DNA of 51,263 bases, taken from contig JAPOYI010000078.1 of NCBI GenBank assembly GCA_026706665.1, positions 1 through 51,263 on the forward strand. The letters are read 5' to 3'. The translations under genes were made by a program, and so were the position numbers. This document shows positions 17,265 to 26,875 of this stretch, in pieces. The notes beneath the pieces were generated by a model that saw nothing but the letters and a program-made list of their open reading frames with translations, searched no databases and was not told the origin of the DNA. This stretch comes from Gammaproteobacteria bacterium. GTDB lineage: Bacteria; Pseudomonadota; Gammaproteobacteria; Pseudomonadales; Azotimanducaceae. Within the stretch, counting starts at the first letter, position 1. Each line of letters opens with the position of its first letter.

Positions 17265-20200
17265 TCAAAGGCCCGCCTGGAAGCGCACGTTGTAGCGGGC
17301 GTGTAGCCGCGTGCGTCGATCCAGCGTGGCGGCGTCGGTATCGTCCAGCAGGGGCAGGGGCGCGACCGTTTCGCCGTGTTCCGTGTAGAGGTCCATGTCC
17401 TTGGCCCAGCCGTAGAACTCGACGGCGATGAAGCGGCGGTCTCCCGCGGCGGGAGGCAGCCCCGCGCGGAATTCGAGATGAATCTCCTCGCCGCTACCGA
17501 TAATGGCAACGGCGCTGTCGATGTGCGAGACGAGCGGAACCGCGTTTCCGAACGCGGTATAGAAGCCCCGCTGGTACTTCGCGTCCCAGTACGGCGCGCG
17601 GGCCTCGTATGCGTAGTGGGGCACGCGCTGGGGGCCGGTGGTGCGCCTGGCGAAACCCGTCCGCCCGATACGGGCGGCGAGGGGCCGCTGCGCGGGGGGC
17701 ATGGCAATGGGCAGCGGTTCTTCCACGACGACCCGGAGACGGTCCCAGTAGATTTCCATGTTCGAGGATAACCGCAGCGCGTCGGTTCCGGCGGGGAGAT
17801 CCGGCAGGGGTAGCGCCATGGTCCTGGGCATGCCCGCCGGGTACCCGAATTCCGCCGCGACGAGGTGCCACCTTCCGTCCCGTCCGCGCGCTTCGAGGCT
17901 TGCCGGCCGGTAGCGCAGGCCCGCCTGCCAGGCGGCGAACACGGTCTGGGAATAGGGATATTCGATCCAGCCATCCGCGACCAACACGGTCCCGCCGGCG
18001 TCAATGGCGGTATCGAATTCGAGCGTCAGGACCTGGTCCCGCTCCAGCAATCCGATGAACCGGTCGTCCGCCGCGCCTGTCGAAGGCGCGTTGAGGTCGC
18101 GTTCGGCAACGAGCGCCAGCACATCTCTGCCATCCGTGTCGGTCGCCCGCGCTGGGGCAAAGCTCCGGCGGTAGGCGATGGGCCTGCCCGTTACCGGAGG
18201 GTCCGCTGTGCCCATGCGCTCGTCGAGCACCATGGACCAGCCGGGCGGCAGATCGAATACGCGCAGGCGAGCGGCGTCGAGGTACGCGTTCTCTTCCATG
18301 GGTTCGGCGAACTTCAGGCGGTAGCGGCCCTCGCGCGGGGAGAGGGCGGCAGTGTCCAGCAGGAAACTCTCGAACGGCCTGGGCGGCGCATAGCGGCCGG
18401 GGGTGTCGAAGAAGCCGAGCCCGCCGACGCCGAGCACGTCCGCCACGAATTCATAGGTTTCGCCGTTCCAGGCGAACAGGACCGGGCAGCTCGCCAGTTG
18501 GCGTTGCGTCTCGGCGATCTCGTGCAGGCGTTTGGCATCGAGATCGAGTTCCGTCTGGGAGACGCCGTCGGACCATTGCAGCGCCACGAAGTCGGCGCCG
18601 GGATGGCCGCCCAGGCCCACGCTCATGGGGACCAGACTCTGTCCGGGTCCTGAGTGGGAATCGAGGGCGTCGAGCACGGTCCAGCGGCCGGCGGCACGAA
18701 CCTCTACGAGGGTGCCGATGCCGGAAGCATTGGAGCGCATCTGGTCCGCCTCGCTGCGTCCGCTGAGTACGAGCGCGAGGAACGGAAAGCGGCCAGGGCC
18801 GGGAGGTAAGAGGTCCATACCCTGGGTGCCGGCCACGATCAGTGCCGGGCCGGCCGCGGAATCCAGCGGCAGGGGGATGGCGGTCGCGACGCCCTCGGCG
18901 CTCCGCTGCCAGGCGATGGTTCCGGTGCGCGGATCGATGATGGATACGCCTGTCGGTTGAACGGCCAGCAACTCGAGCGCACCGTCGCCGTCGAAGTCGA
19001 CCGCCGCCAGTTCGTGTGTCCCGGCGGATTTCTCGGCGGGGATGAGCGACTCCCGCTTCCAGGAAGCGACGCCGCGGCGCCAGACAACAATCTCTCCGTC
19101 TGCGGAAGCGCCGTAGATCTCGGGCTTCCCGTCGGCATCGGTGTCTGCGGCAGTGACCGCGGTCAGTGGCGCGCGGCGCCAGTCTTCCAGGCCAGGGAAT
19201 GGCTCGTAGCGCCACATTCGGTCGTTCTGCCAGGCATCGTGGGGTGGCGCGGCGTTCAGGACCAGGATATCGAGGTCGCGGTCGCGGTCGAGGTCGGCCA
19301 CGAGCACCTGGCGTCCCGCGGCGCCGCCGATTCCCGTCTCTCCGGCAAGCGGGCGGAATGAGCCATCGCGGTTGTTGTTCAGCAGTTCGCTGCCTTCTGG
19401 ACCCGTGACAAAAACGTCCAGGTCGCCGTCGTGGTCGGCATCGAAAACGGCGCCGGCGTGGCACGGCGCATCATGGCCGGCGTCCTGCGCTTCCCAGGCG
19501 CCTGCTTCGAGCTGCAGCCAGAGCCGGGTGCCGCCGGGCGAGCACACCCACACGTCGACATCGCCGTCATCGTCCATGTCGCCCCAGAGGCTCGCTCCGG
19601 GGCCCGCCTTGCCAAGAGGATGAACGGGATCGCCCGCGAAACGTCCGTCGCCTGTCCCGAAGAACAGGCTGTTGTCGCCGGGACCGGAGGCCGCGAGGTC
19701 CAGTGTTCCGTCCCCGTTGATGTCCGCGGCGGTAGCGGACGACCACTCTCCCGTCGCGACCCGCACGGCATCGGCGAACAGGGCTCCGGCGGGACGGCTT
19801 GCGGGTGCCGCGGGCGCAACGCCATCGGCGGTTTTCGCTTGCGCTTTCGGTCCCATGCGGCCGTAGCTGAACGCCGCTGACCGGGCGGCCGGATTGTCCT
19901 CGAATCGCTGGTAGTCGGCGAGCAAAGCCTCGGATTCCTCGATGCGGTCCGCTCGCCGAAGCGCCTGAGAGCCCGCCCAATAGGCGCTGCGCAGGTACGG
20001 ATCGAGCTCGACCGCGCGCAGGAACCAGGAAGCCGCTTCGGCATGATTTCCGGATTGCAGCAGGGTCTGCCCGAGGAAATAGGCGGGGAAAGCGTCGTCG
20101 GGGTCGGCTTCGACCGTCCGCCGCAACATCGTCTCGGCCGGTTCGGCCTCGCCGAGATAGAGATGCAGGATGCCGCTGACATACAGCGCGCGCGCGTGGT

Positions 20201-20513
20201 TCGCATCCTGGGCCAGAACACGGTCGAGGATATCGAGCGCCCGCCGTTCGTCGCCTTCTTCCTGGCGGTTCAGGGTGGCGATGGCCCAGTTGACGCGCGC
20301 ATCCAGCCATTCCGGAGCGCGACCGGCGACTTCGGAGAACGCCGCTTCCGCCGCCGCGTACTCGTATTGCCCCATGAGCGCCACACCACGATCATTCAGG
20401 CTGACGTCCTCGGGAGACGGTGCGGCGCCGGGGGTGCAGCCCGCGAACACGAGCGCCGCCACGCAAGCCGCCGCCGCGCAGCGTGCCGCCTGGAGGAGCG
20501 TGCCGCCGATCAT
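17265..20513 (-). CDS. Giant lipoprotein with TPR and FG-GAP/VCBS repeats
   Basis: The protein has about 1,082 residues. The signal peptide ends in the lipobox LVFAGC with the cysteine at residue 26 when the ATG at 20513 is used; an ATG at 20549 would give cysteine 38. TPR repeats follow (about 35-220: ALYVSGILHLYLGEAEPAET, FPAYFLGQTLLQSGNHAEAA). Then come FG-GAP repeats such as DINGDGTLDLAA, DMDDDGDVDVWV, DADHDGDLDVFV and DFDGDGALELLA (about 255-560), and a large C-terminal region with beta-sandwich-like stretches (FAWNGETYEFVADVLGVGGL) that I do not recognise. It is first in the cytochrome unit. Lipid anchoring plus protein-binding repeats suggest an outer-membrane scaffold for the cytochrome and CRTAC1 proteins. 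Confidence 0.8.
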   Translation of the reverse strand: MIGGTLLQAARCAAAACVAALVFAGCTPGAAPSPEDVSLNDRGVALMGQYEYAAAEAAFSEVAGRAPEWLDARVNWAIATLNRQEEGDERRALDILDRVLAQDANHARALYVSGILHLYLGEAEPAETMLRRTVEADPDDAFPAYFLGQTLLQSGNHAEAASWFLRAVELDPYLRSAYWAGSQALRRADRIEESEALLADYQRFEDNPAARSAAFSYGRMGPKAQAKTADGVAPAAPASRPAGALFADAVRVATGEWSSATAADINGDGTLDLAASGPGDNSLFFGTGDGRFAGDPVHPLGKAGPGASLWGDMDDDGDVDVWVCSPGGTRLWLQLEAGAWEAQDAGHDAPCHAGAVFDADHDGDLDVFVTGPEGSELLNNNRDGSFRPLAGETGIGGAAGRQVLVADLDRDRDLDILVLNAAPPHDAWQNDRMWRYEPFPGLEDWRRAPLTAVTAADTDADGKPEIYGASADGEIVVWRRGVASWKRESLIPAEKSAGTHELAAVDFDGDGALELLAVQPTGVSIIDPRTGTIAWQRSAEGVATAIPLPLDSAAGPALIVAGTQGMDLLPPGPGRFPFLALVLSGRSEADQMRSNASGIGTLVEVRAAGRWTVLDALDSHSGPGQSLVPMSVGLGGHPGADFVALQWSDGVSQTELDLDAKRLHEIAETQRQLASCPVLFAWNGETYEFVADVLGVGGLGFFDTPGRYAPPRPFESFLLDTAALSPREGRYRLKFAEPMEENAYLDAARLRVFDLPPGWSMVLDERMGTADPPVTGRPIAYRRSFAPARATDTDGRDVLALVAERDLNAPSTGAADDRFIGLLERDQVLTLEFDTAIDAGGTVLVADGWIEYPYSQTVFAAWQAGLRYRPASLEARGRDGRWHLVAAEFGYPAGMPRTMALPLPDLPAGTDALRLSSNMEIYWDRLRVVVEEPLPIAMPPAQRPLAARIGRTGFARRTTGPQRVPHYAYEARAPYWDAKYQRGFYTAFGNAVPLVSHIDSAVAIIGSGEEIHLEFRAGLPPAAGDRRFIAVEFYGWAKDMDLYTEHGETVAPLPLLDDTDAATLDRRTRLHARYNVRFQAGL

Positions 20514-20572
20514 CCTGCAATCCGTCGCGCTTTGCGGTCGTGTCTGCATCGACGTGCCGGCGCGCAGGAACA

Positions 20573-20995
20573 CTACCGGGTCGGCAAGCGGACAGTCGCA
20601 GTTCCGAATACGCGCGTTTCGCGGGCTTCGTTGGCGATCGTGATGTCGATCTCGACGGTCCCGGCGTCTTCGTCGATGTCCGTCACGACACCGGCAATGG
20701 TGTGTGGCTTGTCGGCGAACACCGGCGCGCGGAACACGGTATCGATTGCGACGATTTCTGACTCCGGAGCCCAACGGTGGATCATCGCCCCAAGGAATCC
20801 CTGGCTCATGACGCCGGGTACCAGCGCGCCCGGAAAGCCCTCCCTGCGGGCGGCCTCGTGATCGGTGAATCGAGGGCCGCCCCAGCCGACGTGGCGCCCG
20901 AAACGCTTGATATTGTCGACGCTCGTATCCGGCGAGAACGCGGGCAGCTCGGCGCCGAACTCGACGTCTTCGATCGTCGAGACCAATTCGCTCAC
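20573..20995 (-). CDS. MaoC-like hot-dog dehydratase, catalytic half
   Basis: A 140-residue protein starting at a GTG (20995) that overlaps the previous stop as GTGA. It contains the hydratase-2-type pattern [20 protein letters not shown] followed by [14 protein letters not shown], and later [18 protein letters not shown], as in MaoC/R-hydratases that hydrate enoyl-CoA. The family's usual Asp/His pair is not in its textbook spacing, although FTDHEAA keeps an Asp-His. The gene works with the upstream FAS1-like partner; the two halves are fused in many actinobacterial and other enzymes. Substrate unknown. Confidence 0.72.
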   Translation of the reverse strand: MSELVSTIEDVEFGAELPAFSPDTSVDNIKRFGRHVGWGGPRFTDHEAARREGFPGALVPGVMSQGFLGAMIHRWAPESEIVAIDTVFRAPVFADKPHTIAGVVTDIDEDAGTVEIDITIANEARETRVFGTATVRLPTR

Positions 20996-21435
20996 GAGGA
21001 CCGCTCCCTTATGACGGTGCGCGTGTCGGCGTTCGCGACATGCGTGCCGTCCCGGTCGTACAGCTCCATGCGCCGCACCAGGAACACCATGCGGCCCGAA
21101 CGCCCGGTCTTCTCGTAGATGTCGTGGAGGTGGGACTTGCCGGTGAGTGTCGCGCCGTCGCGTATCGGGGCCGTCCATTCGACGGCCTTGCCGGCATCCA
21201 TGGTTACGCCGTTGAGCTCGGGGAAGTCCGGCGGCAGCGAGAGTCCGCCGACCAGGGTCGACACGAATGTCGGTGGCGCCTGGAAATCCGGGTCGGCCGG
21301 ATCCGTAAAGCGGGCGTCGCGTTCGCCGCATGCGAGGGCATATTCGGCAAAGCTCTTTCCGTCAATCTCGAACTCCGCCTCGTCGAACTCGCGGTTGAGA
21401 AAGGATGCGCGCAACGCGTCGATATCGGCTTCCAA
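20992..21435 (-). CDS. FAS1-like/MaoC N-terminal dehydratase domain protein
   Basis: A 147-residue protein. The start is taken as a TTG at 21435 with GGGAAG seven bases upstream; no ATG fits. The sequence [19 protein letters not shown], followed by [11 protein letters not shown] and later [20 protein letters not shown], matches the non-catalytic hot-dog domain (MaoC_dehydrat_N) that pairs with a MaoC hydratase. It overlaps the catalytic partner by four bases, so the two are made as a heterodimer. Together they probably act as a 3-hydroxyacyl-thioester or mesaconyl-type dehydratase. The unit is divergent from sucC across about 200 bases. Confidence 0.7.
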   Translation of the reverse strand: MEADIDALRASFLNREFDEAEFEIDGKSFAEYALACGERDARFTDPADPDFQAPPTFVSTLVGGLSLPPDFPELNGVTMDAGKAVEWTAPIRDGATLTGKSHLHDIYEKTGRSGRMVFLVRRMELYDRDGTHVANADTRTVIRERSS

Positions 21436-21642
21436 TCGATTGCTTCCCGGAACGCTTTGAACACGGCCAGATTGACAGATGTGCCGCGTTTCGGCAATAC
21501 GCCGGGGCCCGGGCAGGGGTCCCGGACTGGAGGGGCATTCCTCTATCCCTTCCGCGTTGCGCTGGATATAGTAGGGATCGATCGGGAGTTCCCCAGCCCC
21601 CATTTTGGAATTTCGCAAAGTTCCCGGACCGGTGAGGCACGC

Positions 21643-22812
21643 GTGAACCTGCACGAATACCAGGCCAAGAAACTGTTCGCCGACTACGGAATGCCGGTGT
21701 CCGCGGGCATCGCTGCGGACACCGCGGACAATGCTGTCGCGGCGGCAAGGAGAATCGGCGGTTCGCGCTGGGTCTGCAAGGTGCAGGTGCATGCCGGCGG
21801 ACGGGGCAAGGCGGGCGGCGTGAAGGTCGTCGAGTCCCTCGATGGCGTGCGCGGGTTCGCCGAGGACTGGCTGGGCAAGCGGCTGGTGACAGTGCAGACG
21901 GACGCGGACGGGCAACCGGTGAACCAGGTTTACGTCGAAGCCTGCGCCGACATCGCGCGCGAGCTTTACCTCGGGGCGGTGATCGATCGCGCCTCGCGCC
22001 GCGTAGTGGTCATGGCGTCGAGCGAAGGCGGCGTGGAGATCGAGCAGGTCGCGGCGCAGACGCCGGAAAAGATCCTTCGGGCCGCGATCGATCCCTTCGT
22101 GGGGGCCCAGCCGTACCAGGGGCGGCAGATGGCTTTCTCGCTCGGGCTCGCGGGGGAGCAGGTTCGGGAGTTCGCCGAACTGTTCCTCAACCTGACGCGG
22201 ATGTTCCACGCACTGGACTGTTCGCTGGTCGAGATCAACCCGCTGGTCGTCACCGGTGACGGCCATGTCCACTGTCTCGATGCGAAAATGAACATCGACA
22301 ACAACGCCCTGTACCGCCAGCCGGCGTTGCGGTCGCTCCGCGACCCATCCCAGGAGGACCCGCGCGAAGCGCAGGCCGATGCCTTCGGTCTGAACTACGT
22401 TGCCCTGGAAGGCAACATCGGCTGCATGGTCAACGGGGCGGGCCTCGCCATGGGCACGATGGACCTCGTGAAACTCCATGGGGGCAATCCGGCCAACTTT
22501 CTCGATGTCGGTGGCGGCGCGACCAGGGAGGCCGTCGGCGAGGCGTTTCGCATCATTCTCTCGGACAGCAACGTCAAGGCGGTGCTCATCAACATCTTCG
22601 GCGGCATCGTGTCGTGCGCGATCATCGCCGACGGCATCATCGGCGCTGTGACCGAAGTGGGCGTGGATGTGCCGGTCGTCGTTCGCTTCGAGGGCAACAA
22701 TGCCCGGACCGGCGCGGAGCGGCTCGCGGGCAGCGGCCTGAACCTGATCGCGGCCGACTCCCTCGCGCACGCAGCAGAGCAGGCGGTGAAGGCGGCGGGA
22801 GCGGGGGCATGA
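21643..22812 (+). CDS. sucC: Succinyl-CoA synthetase beta subunit
   Basis: The 389-residue product is almost the length of E. coli SucC. It starts at a GTG with GGTGAGG seven bases upstream. It shows the N-terminal [19 protein letters not shown] pattern (with Val-coded start), the ATP-grasp stretch [18 protein letters not shown], the metal-site region [10 protein letters not shown], and [13 protein letters not shown] plus [17 protein letters not shown]. The enzyme converts succinyl-CoA, ADP (or GDP) and phosphate to succinate and ATP in the TCA cycle. It overlaps sucD as ATGA. A perfect TTGACA lies at 21472-21477 upstream, but no convincing -10 follows at normal spacing. Confidence 0.97.
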   Translation: MNLHEYQAKKLFADYGMPVSAGIAADTADNAVAAARRIGGSRWVCKVQVHAGGRGKAGGVKVVESLDGVRGFAEDWLGKRLVTVQTDADGQPVNQVYVEACADIARELYLGAVIDRASRRVVVMASSEGGVEIEQVAAQTPEKILRAAIDPFVGAQPYQGRQMAFSLGLAGEQVREFAELFLNLTRMFHALDCSLVEINPLVVTGDGHVHCLDAKMNIDNNALYRQPALRSLRDPSQEDPREAQADAFGLNYVALEGNIGCMVNGAGLAMGTMDLVKLHGGNPANFLDVGGGATREAVGEAFRIILSDSNVKAVLINIFGGIVSCAIIADGIIGAVTEVGVDVPVVVRFEGNNARTGAERLAGSGLNLIAADSLAHAAEQAVKAAGAGA

Positions 22813-23720
22813 GCATTCTCGTCGATGCCGGGACGCGCGTAATCTGCCAGGGTCTCACGGGCGCCCAGGGAACGCTGCACAGCCGGCATGCCATCGACTA
22901 CGGCACCCGGCTGGTGGGCGGGGTGACCCCCGGCAAGGGCGGCGCCGAACACCTCGGTTTGCCGGTATTCAACACGGTCCGGGAAGCGGTCGCGGCGACC
23001 GGGGCCACGGCGTCGGTGATCTACGTCCCGGCGCCGTTCTGCAAGGATTCGATCCTGGAAGCGCTCGACGCGGGCATCGAACTCGTCGTCTGCATCGCAG
23101 AGGGCATTCCAACCCTCGACATGCTCGCCGTGAAGGCCCGGCTCGACCTCACCCGGACGCGCCTCATCGGTCCGAACTGTCCCGGGGTTATCACTCCGGG
23201 CGCGTGCAAGATCGGCATCATGCCCGCGGACATTCACATGCCCGGACGTGTCGGAATTGTCTCGCGCTCGGGTACGCTGACCTACGAGGCGGTCAAGCAG
23301 ACCACCGACATGGGGTTCGGCCAATCCACATGCGTCGGCATTGGCGGCGATCCGATCCCGGCCAGCAGCTTCGTGGACATCCTGGGACTGTTCCAGTCGG
23401 ACGCCGGCACGGAAGCCATCGTCATGGTGGGCGAGATCGGCGGCACGGCGGAGGAGGAAGCGGCGGAGTACATCGGCGCGCATGTCACGAAGCCGGTGGT
23501 GGCCTACATCGCAGGCGTCACTGCGCCGCCGGGCAAGCGCATGGGCCACGCGGGGGCCATTATCGCCGGCGGCAAGGGTACGGCCGAAGACAAGCTGGCC
23601 GCGCTCGATGCGGCGGGCGTGCGGACGGTCCGAAGCCTGGCCGAAATCGGCACGGCGCTCGCGGAAATCACCGGTTGGGTGGCGGGCCGAGGGGTGGAAA
23701 AAGGGGCGGGAAAAGCATAG
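22809..23720 (+). CDS. sucD: Succinyl-CoA synthetase alpha subunit
   Basis: The 303-residue product starts at an ATG overlapping the sucC stop. It has the CoA-binding start ([19 protein letters not shown], then FHS-like [11 protein letters not shown]), [31 protein letters not shown], and the active-site histidine region [20 protein letters not shown], where the histidine is phosphorylated during catalysis. All key parts are intact. The alpha2beta2 or alpha-beta enzyme requires both genes. htpG follows after about 90 bases with its own promoter. Confidence 0.97.
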   Translation: MSILVDAGTRVICQGLTGAQGTLHSRHAIDYGTRLVGGVTPGKGGAEHLGLPVFNTVREAVAATGATASVIYVPAPFCKDSILEALDAGIELVVCIAEGIPTLDMLAVKARLDLTRTRLIGPNCPGVITPGACKIGIMPADIHMPGRVGIVSRSGTLTYEAVKQTTDMGFGQSTCVGIGGDPIPASSFVDILGLFQSDAGTEAIVMVGEIGGTAEEEAAEYIGAHVTKPVVAYIAGVTAPPGKRMGHAGAIIAGGKGTAEDKLAALDAAGVRTVRSLAEIGTALAEITGWVAGRGVEKGAGKA

Positions 23721-23751
23721 GGGCGGCGCGCGATGCCCGCGCGGGCCAGGA

Positions 23752-23780
23752 TTGAAAAGATGCCGGGCCGCACCCATATA
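23752..23780 (+). promoter_or_regulatory. Sigma-32-like heat-shock promoter for htpG
   Basis: TTGAAA at 23752-23757 and CCCATATA at 23773-23780 are separated by 15 bases. These match the heat-shock sigma factor (RpoH) consensus CTTGAAA and CCCCATnTA closely. Transcription would begin near 23788, about 25 bases before the htpG start at 23812. The location in front of a known heat-shock chaperone strengthens the call. Confidence 0.7.
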
Positions 23781-23811
23781 GGCACGCCATGAGCCAGTGC
23801 CGGACAGACCC

Positions 23812-25677
23812 ATGACGATCGAGACACGCGGATTCCAGACCGAAGCGAAGCAACTGCTTCACCTCATGATTCATTCCCTGTATTCCAACAGGGAGATATT
23901 CCTGCGCGAACTCATTTCCAATGCCTCGGACGCCATCGACAAGCTGCGTTTCGAGTCCTTGAGCGACGATGAGCTGATTGCCGACGATCCCGAGTTCAGG
24001 ATTCGCATCGACTTTGATGCGGACGCCAAAACCCTGTCGGTTGCCGACAACGGCATCGGCATGACCCGGGATGAGGTGATCGAGCAGCTCGGGACCATCG
24101 CGAAATCGGGGACCGCGGAGTTCTTCGAGAGCCTCACCGGCGATCAGCGCCAGGACGCGCAGCTCATCGGCCAGTTCGGCGTCGGTTTCTACAGCGCGTT
24201 CATGGCCGCCGACGAGGTGGAAGTGCTGACTCGAAGGGCGGGCACTGCAGAGGGAACGCTCTGGAAGTCGAAAGGGGAGGACGAGTTCACGGTGGAGGAC
24301 GCCGAGGCCGACCGCGGCACGCGGGTCACGCTGCACCTCAAGTCCGACGCCGAGGAGTTCGCCGAGGCGTTCCGCCTGCGGACGATCGTGCGCCGGTACT
24401 CGGACCACATCGGCGTTCCCGTGGTCATGCCGGCCGAGGCCCCGGACGACAAGGATGACGATGCCGAAGACGCCGGGAGCGCACCAGGGGAGGAGGTGGT
24501 CAACTCCGCGACGGCGCTCTGGACCCGCTCCCGCAGCGAGATCAAGGACGACGAGTACCGGGAGTTCTACAAGCACGTCTCCCACGATTTCGAAGACCCG
24601 CTGGCCTGGAGCCACAACCGGGTGGAGGGCAGGCTCGAGTATACGAGCCTCGTCTTCGTTCCCCGCCGCGCGCCGTTCGACCTGTGGAACCGGGAGTCGC
24701 CGCGCGGCCTGAAGCTGTACGTACAGCGCGTGTTCATAATGGACGATGCCGAGCAGTTCCTGCCGCTGTACCTTCGATTCGTCCGGGGCATCGTCGATTC
24801 CAACGACCTGCCGCTCAACGTGTCCCGCGAGATCCTGCAGCAGGACCCGGCGGTCACGACGATCAGGAACGCGCTCGCGAAACGCGTTCTCGACACCCTT
24901 GCAAGGCTCGAAGACGACGATTACGACACGTTCTGGGACGAGTTCGGCCAGGTCCTGAAGGAAGGGATCGCCGAGGACTTCGCCAACCGCGACGCCATCA
25001 TGAAGCTGCTGCGCTTCTCCTCGACCAAAGCCGAGGATGAGAAACAGCGCACTTCGCTGTCGGGCTATGTCGGCCGCATGCAGGAGGGTCGGGACAGGAT
25101 CTACTACCTCATCGCCGACAGCCTGGCGGCCGCGCGCCAGAGCCCGCACCTTGAAATGTTCCGGCAGCGGGACATCGAGGTGCTGCTCCTCACCGACAGG
25201 ATCGACGAGTGGTTCATGTCGTTCGTCAACGAATTCGATGGCAAGACGTTGCAGGACGTCACGCGCGGAGAACTCGACCTCGACGGCGAGGAGAAACCGG
25301 AGGACGAGGCCGACGACGACGCGTTGGCCAAGCGCATCAAGGACGCGCTGGAAGAGCGCGTCGAGAGCGTGCGCCGCTCGACGCGGCTGACGGACTCGCC
25401 GGCATGCCTGGTGCTGGGCGAACACGACATGGGCGCCCAGATGCGCAGGCTGATGGAGGCCACCGGCCAATCGGTGCCCGACTCTAAACCGCACTTCGAA
25501 TTCAATCCGGAGCATCCGCTGGTAGTGAGACTGGACGGCGAGGCGGACGAAGCGCGTTTCGGCGACCTGGTGAAGGTCCTGTTCGACCAGGCCAGTCTTG
25601 CCGAGGGCCAGTCGCTCGCGGACCCCGGAGACTACGTTCGAAGAGTCAATTCGCTGCTGCTCGAACTGCTCGCCTGA
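23812..25677 (+). CDS. htpG: Chaperone HtpG (bacterial Hsp90)
   Basis: The 621-residue protein contains the Hsp90 signatures [44 protein letters not shown] (ATP-binding lid), [18 protein letters not shown] and [20 protein letters not shown]. HtpG is a cytoplasmic ATP-dependent chaperone that acts on late folding intermediates together with DnaK. The start [16 protein letters not shown] at 23812 fits the family; a GTG at 23797 would add five residues. A short acidic insert ([17 protein letters not shown], about 215-231) sits at the charged linker and is a variable part of the family. Length is normal. Confidence 0.97.
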   Translation: MTIETRGFQTEAKQLLHLMIHSLYSNREIFLRELISNASDAIDKLRFESLSDDELIADDPEFRIRIDFDADAKTLSVADNGIGMTRDEVIEQLGTIAKSGTAEFFESLTGDQRQDAQLIGQFGVGFYSAFMAADEVEVLTRRAGTAEGTLWKSKGEDEFTVEDAEADRGTRVTLHLKSDAEEFAEAFRLRTIVRRYSDHIGVPVVMPAEAPDDKDDDAEDAGSAPGEEVVNSATALWTRSRSEIKDDEYREFYKHVSHDFEDPLAWSHNRVEGRLEYTSLVFVPRRAPFDLWNRESPRGLKLYVQRVFIMDDAEQFLPLYLRFVRGIVDSNDLPLNVSREILQQDPAVTTIRNALAKRVLDTLARLEDDDYDTFWDEFGQVLKEGIAEDFANRDAIMKLLRFSSTKAEDEKQRTSLSGYVGRMQEGRDRIYYLIADSLAAARQSPHLEMFRQRDIEVLLLTDRIDEWFMSFVNEFDGKTLQDVTRGELDLDGEEKPEDEADDDALAKRIKDALEERVESVRRSTRLTDSPACLVLGEHDMGAQMRRLMEATGQSVPDSKPHFEFNPEHPLVVRLDGEADEARFGDLVKVLFDQASLAEGQSLADPGDYVRRVNSLLLELLA

Positions 25678-25703
25678 TTGAGCTTTTCGGAGTTTTCATT
25701 GAT

Positions 25704-25722
25704 TTGTTTGAATTACAAACAA
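25704..25722. promoter_or_regulatory. Perfect inverted repeat in AT-rich gap before gpsA
   Basis: TTGTTTG (25704-25710), a five-base spacer AATTA, then CAAACAA (25716-25722) form a perfect seven-base-arm dyad in an unusually AT-rich stretch between htpG and gpsA. It could be an operator or part of a weak terminator for htpG; there is no following T run. Confidence 0.45.
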
Positions 25723-25729
25723 TAAGTTA

Positions 25730-25746
25730 CGTGAATTATCTTCACG
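25730..25746. promoter_or_regulatory. Second perfect inverted repeat before gpsA
   Basis: CGTGAA (25730-25735), five bases TTATC, then TTCACG (25741-25746). It is a perfect six-base-arm dyad eight bases after the first one and has the same five-base spacer. The pair looks like tandem regulator-binding sites upstream of gpsA. TTACAA (25713) and TTATCT (25736), 17 bases apart, overlap both dyads and could be a weak promoter. Confidence 0.4.
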
Positions 25747-25849
25747 CAAGTTCAAGTTTGGGGGTATCCCGGCCATTGTTCGGCCCGCTGAAGTCGCCGG
25801 CCATAGGGCGTTTGCTAACATAGCCGGCGTCACGGATGAGACCTCCCAT

Positions 25850-26875
25850 ATGCGAGCCGCTATTGTCGGTGCGGGGAACTTCGGCACGGCCATTGCGAAC
25901 ATCATCGCGAAGAACGGCCATTGCACGCAGCTGTGGATGCGCGATGCCGAACAGTTGGCCGACATGCGGGAGTACGGGGAGAACCGGCGCTATCTGAAGG
26001 GCTTTCCCCTGGAACGCAACGTGGTGCCGACCTGCGACATGGCGGCCGCGGTCGGCGCTAGCGATATCGTGTTCCTGACGGTTCCCAGCGCTTCGTTCAG
26101 GGAAGTGACCCGGGAAGTCGCTCCGCACATGCGGCCGGCCACGCTCGTCGTCAGTGGCACCAAGGGCGTCGAGGCCGAAGGATTCCACCTCATGAGCCAG
26201 ATCCTCGACGAACTGTTGCCGGAGTGCGTGACGGGCGTCATCAGCGGACCGAACCTGGCGGAGGAGATCGCGGACAAGCATTATGCGGGGACCGTCGTGG
26301 CAAGCCGCAGCGAGGCCCTGCGCGATGCGGTGCAGACGGTGCTTCGCAGCGCCGAATTCCGCGTCTATTCCAGCGCGGACGTCTACGGCGTCGAGCTGGG
26401 CGGCGCGCTCAAGAACATCTACGCCATCGTCTGCGGGATGGGCGCGGCACTCGAGGTGGGGCAGAACACCGTGGGCATGCTGATCACCCGCAGCCTGGCG
26501 GAAATGAGCCGCTTCGCGGTGTCGCTCGGGGCCAATCCCTTTACCTTTCTTGGACTTGCGGGCGTCGGCGACCTGTTCGTGACCTGCACGTCGCCGCTCA
26601 GCCGCAACTTCCAGCTCGGCCATCGCGTCGCCAGCGGCGCAACGCTGGATGAAGCAATGGAACAGCTCGGCAAGCTGGCGGAAGGCGTCAACACGCTGGC
26701 GGTTGTCCGCGACAAGAGCATCGAGCTCGACGTGCACATGCCCCTGATGGAAGGGCTGCACGACGTGCTGTTCAACGGCGCCGACATCGAAGCCGTCATT
26801 GCTGGCCTCATGACGGGGGAGGTGGTGGCCGACGTGGAATTCGCCGAGCCGAAGACCTGGGGTTTCCAACGTTGA
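25850..26875 (+). CDS. gpsA: Glycerol-3-phosphate dehydrogenase [NAD(P)+]
   Basis: GpsA reduces dihydroxyacetone phosphate to sn-glycerol 3-phosphate for phospholipid synthesis. The 341-residue protein shows the Rossmann start AAIVGAGNFGTAIANIIA, VFLTVPSASFREV, VVSGTKGVE, ISGPNLAEEIA, and the catalytic-lysine helix GGALKNIYAIVCGMGAALEVGQN-like region with GLAGVGDLFVTCTSPLSRN. Length and motifs are normal. GATGAG lies nine bases before the ATG. The gene overlaps the following DUF4892 gene by four bases (TTGA), which points to a gpsA-DUF4892-prmB-aroC operon. Confidence 0.96.
   Translation: MRAAIVGAGNFGTAIANIIAKNGHCTQLWMRDAEQLADMREYGENRRYLKGFPLERNVVPTCDMAAAVGASDIVFLTVPSASFREVTREVAPHMRPATLVVSGTKGVEAEGFHLMSQILDELLPECVTGVISGPNLAEEIADKHYAGTVVASRSEALRDAVQTVLRSAEFRVYSSADVYGVELGGALKNIYAIVCGMGAALEVGQNTVGMLITRSLAEMSRFAVSLGANPFTFLGLAGVGDLFVTCTSPLSRNFQLGHRVASGATLDEAMEQLGKLAEGVNTLAVVRDKSIELDVHMPLMEGLHDVLFNGADIEAVIAGLMTGEVVADVEFAEPKTWGFQR

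Noticed and set aside
21472-21500. TTGACA upstream of sucC as a sigma-70 promoter
   Set aside because: The -35 is perfect, but the hexamer at 16-18 bases' spacing (around CAATAC) is a poor -10, so it was not listed as a feature.
20992-22770. 592-codon minus frame opposite sucC
   Set aside because: Only its last 147 codons (from 21435) are a real gene; the rest is antisense to sucC.
23668-25515. 615-codon minus frame opposite htpG
   Set aside because: Antisense shadow: the plus strand encodes an intact, highly conserved HtpG.
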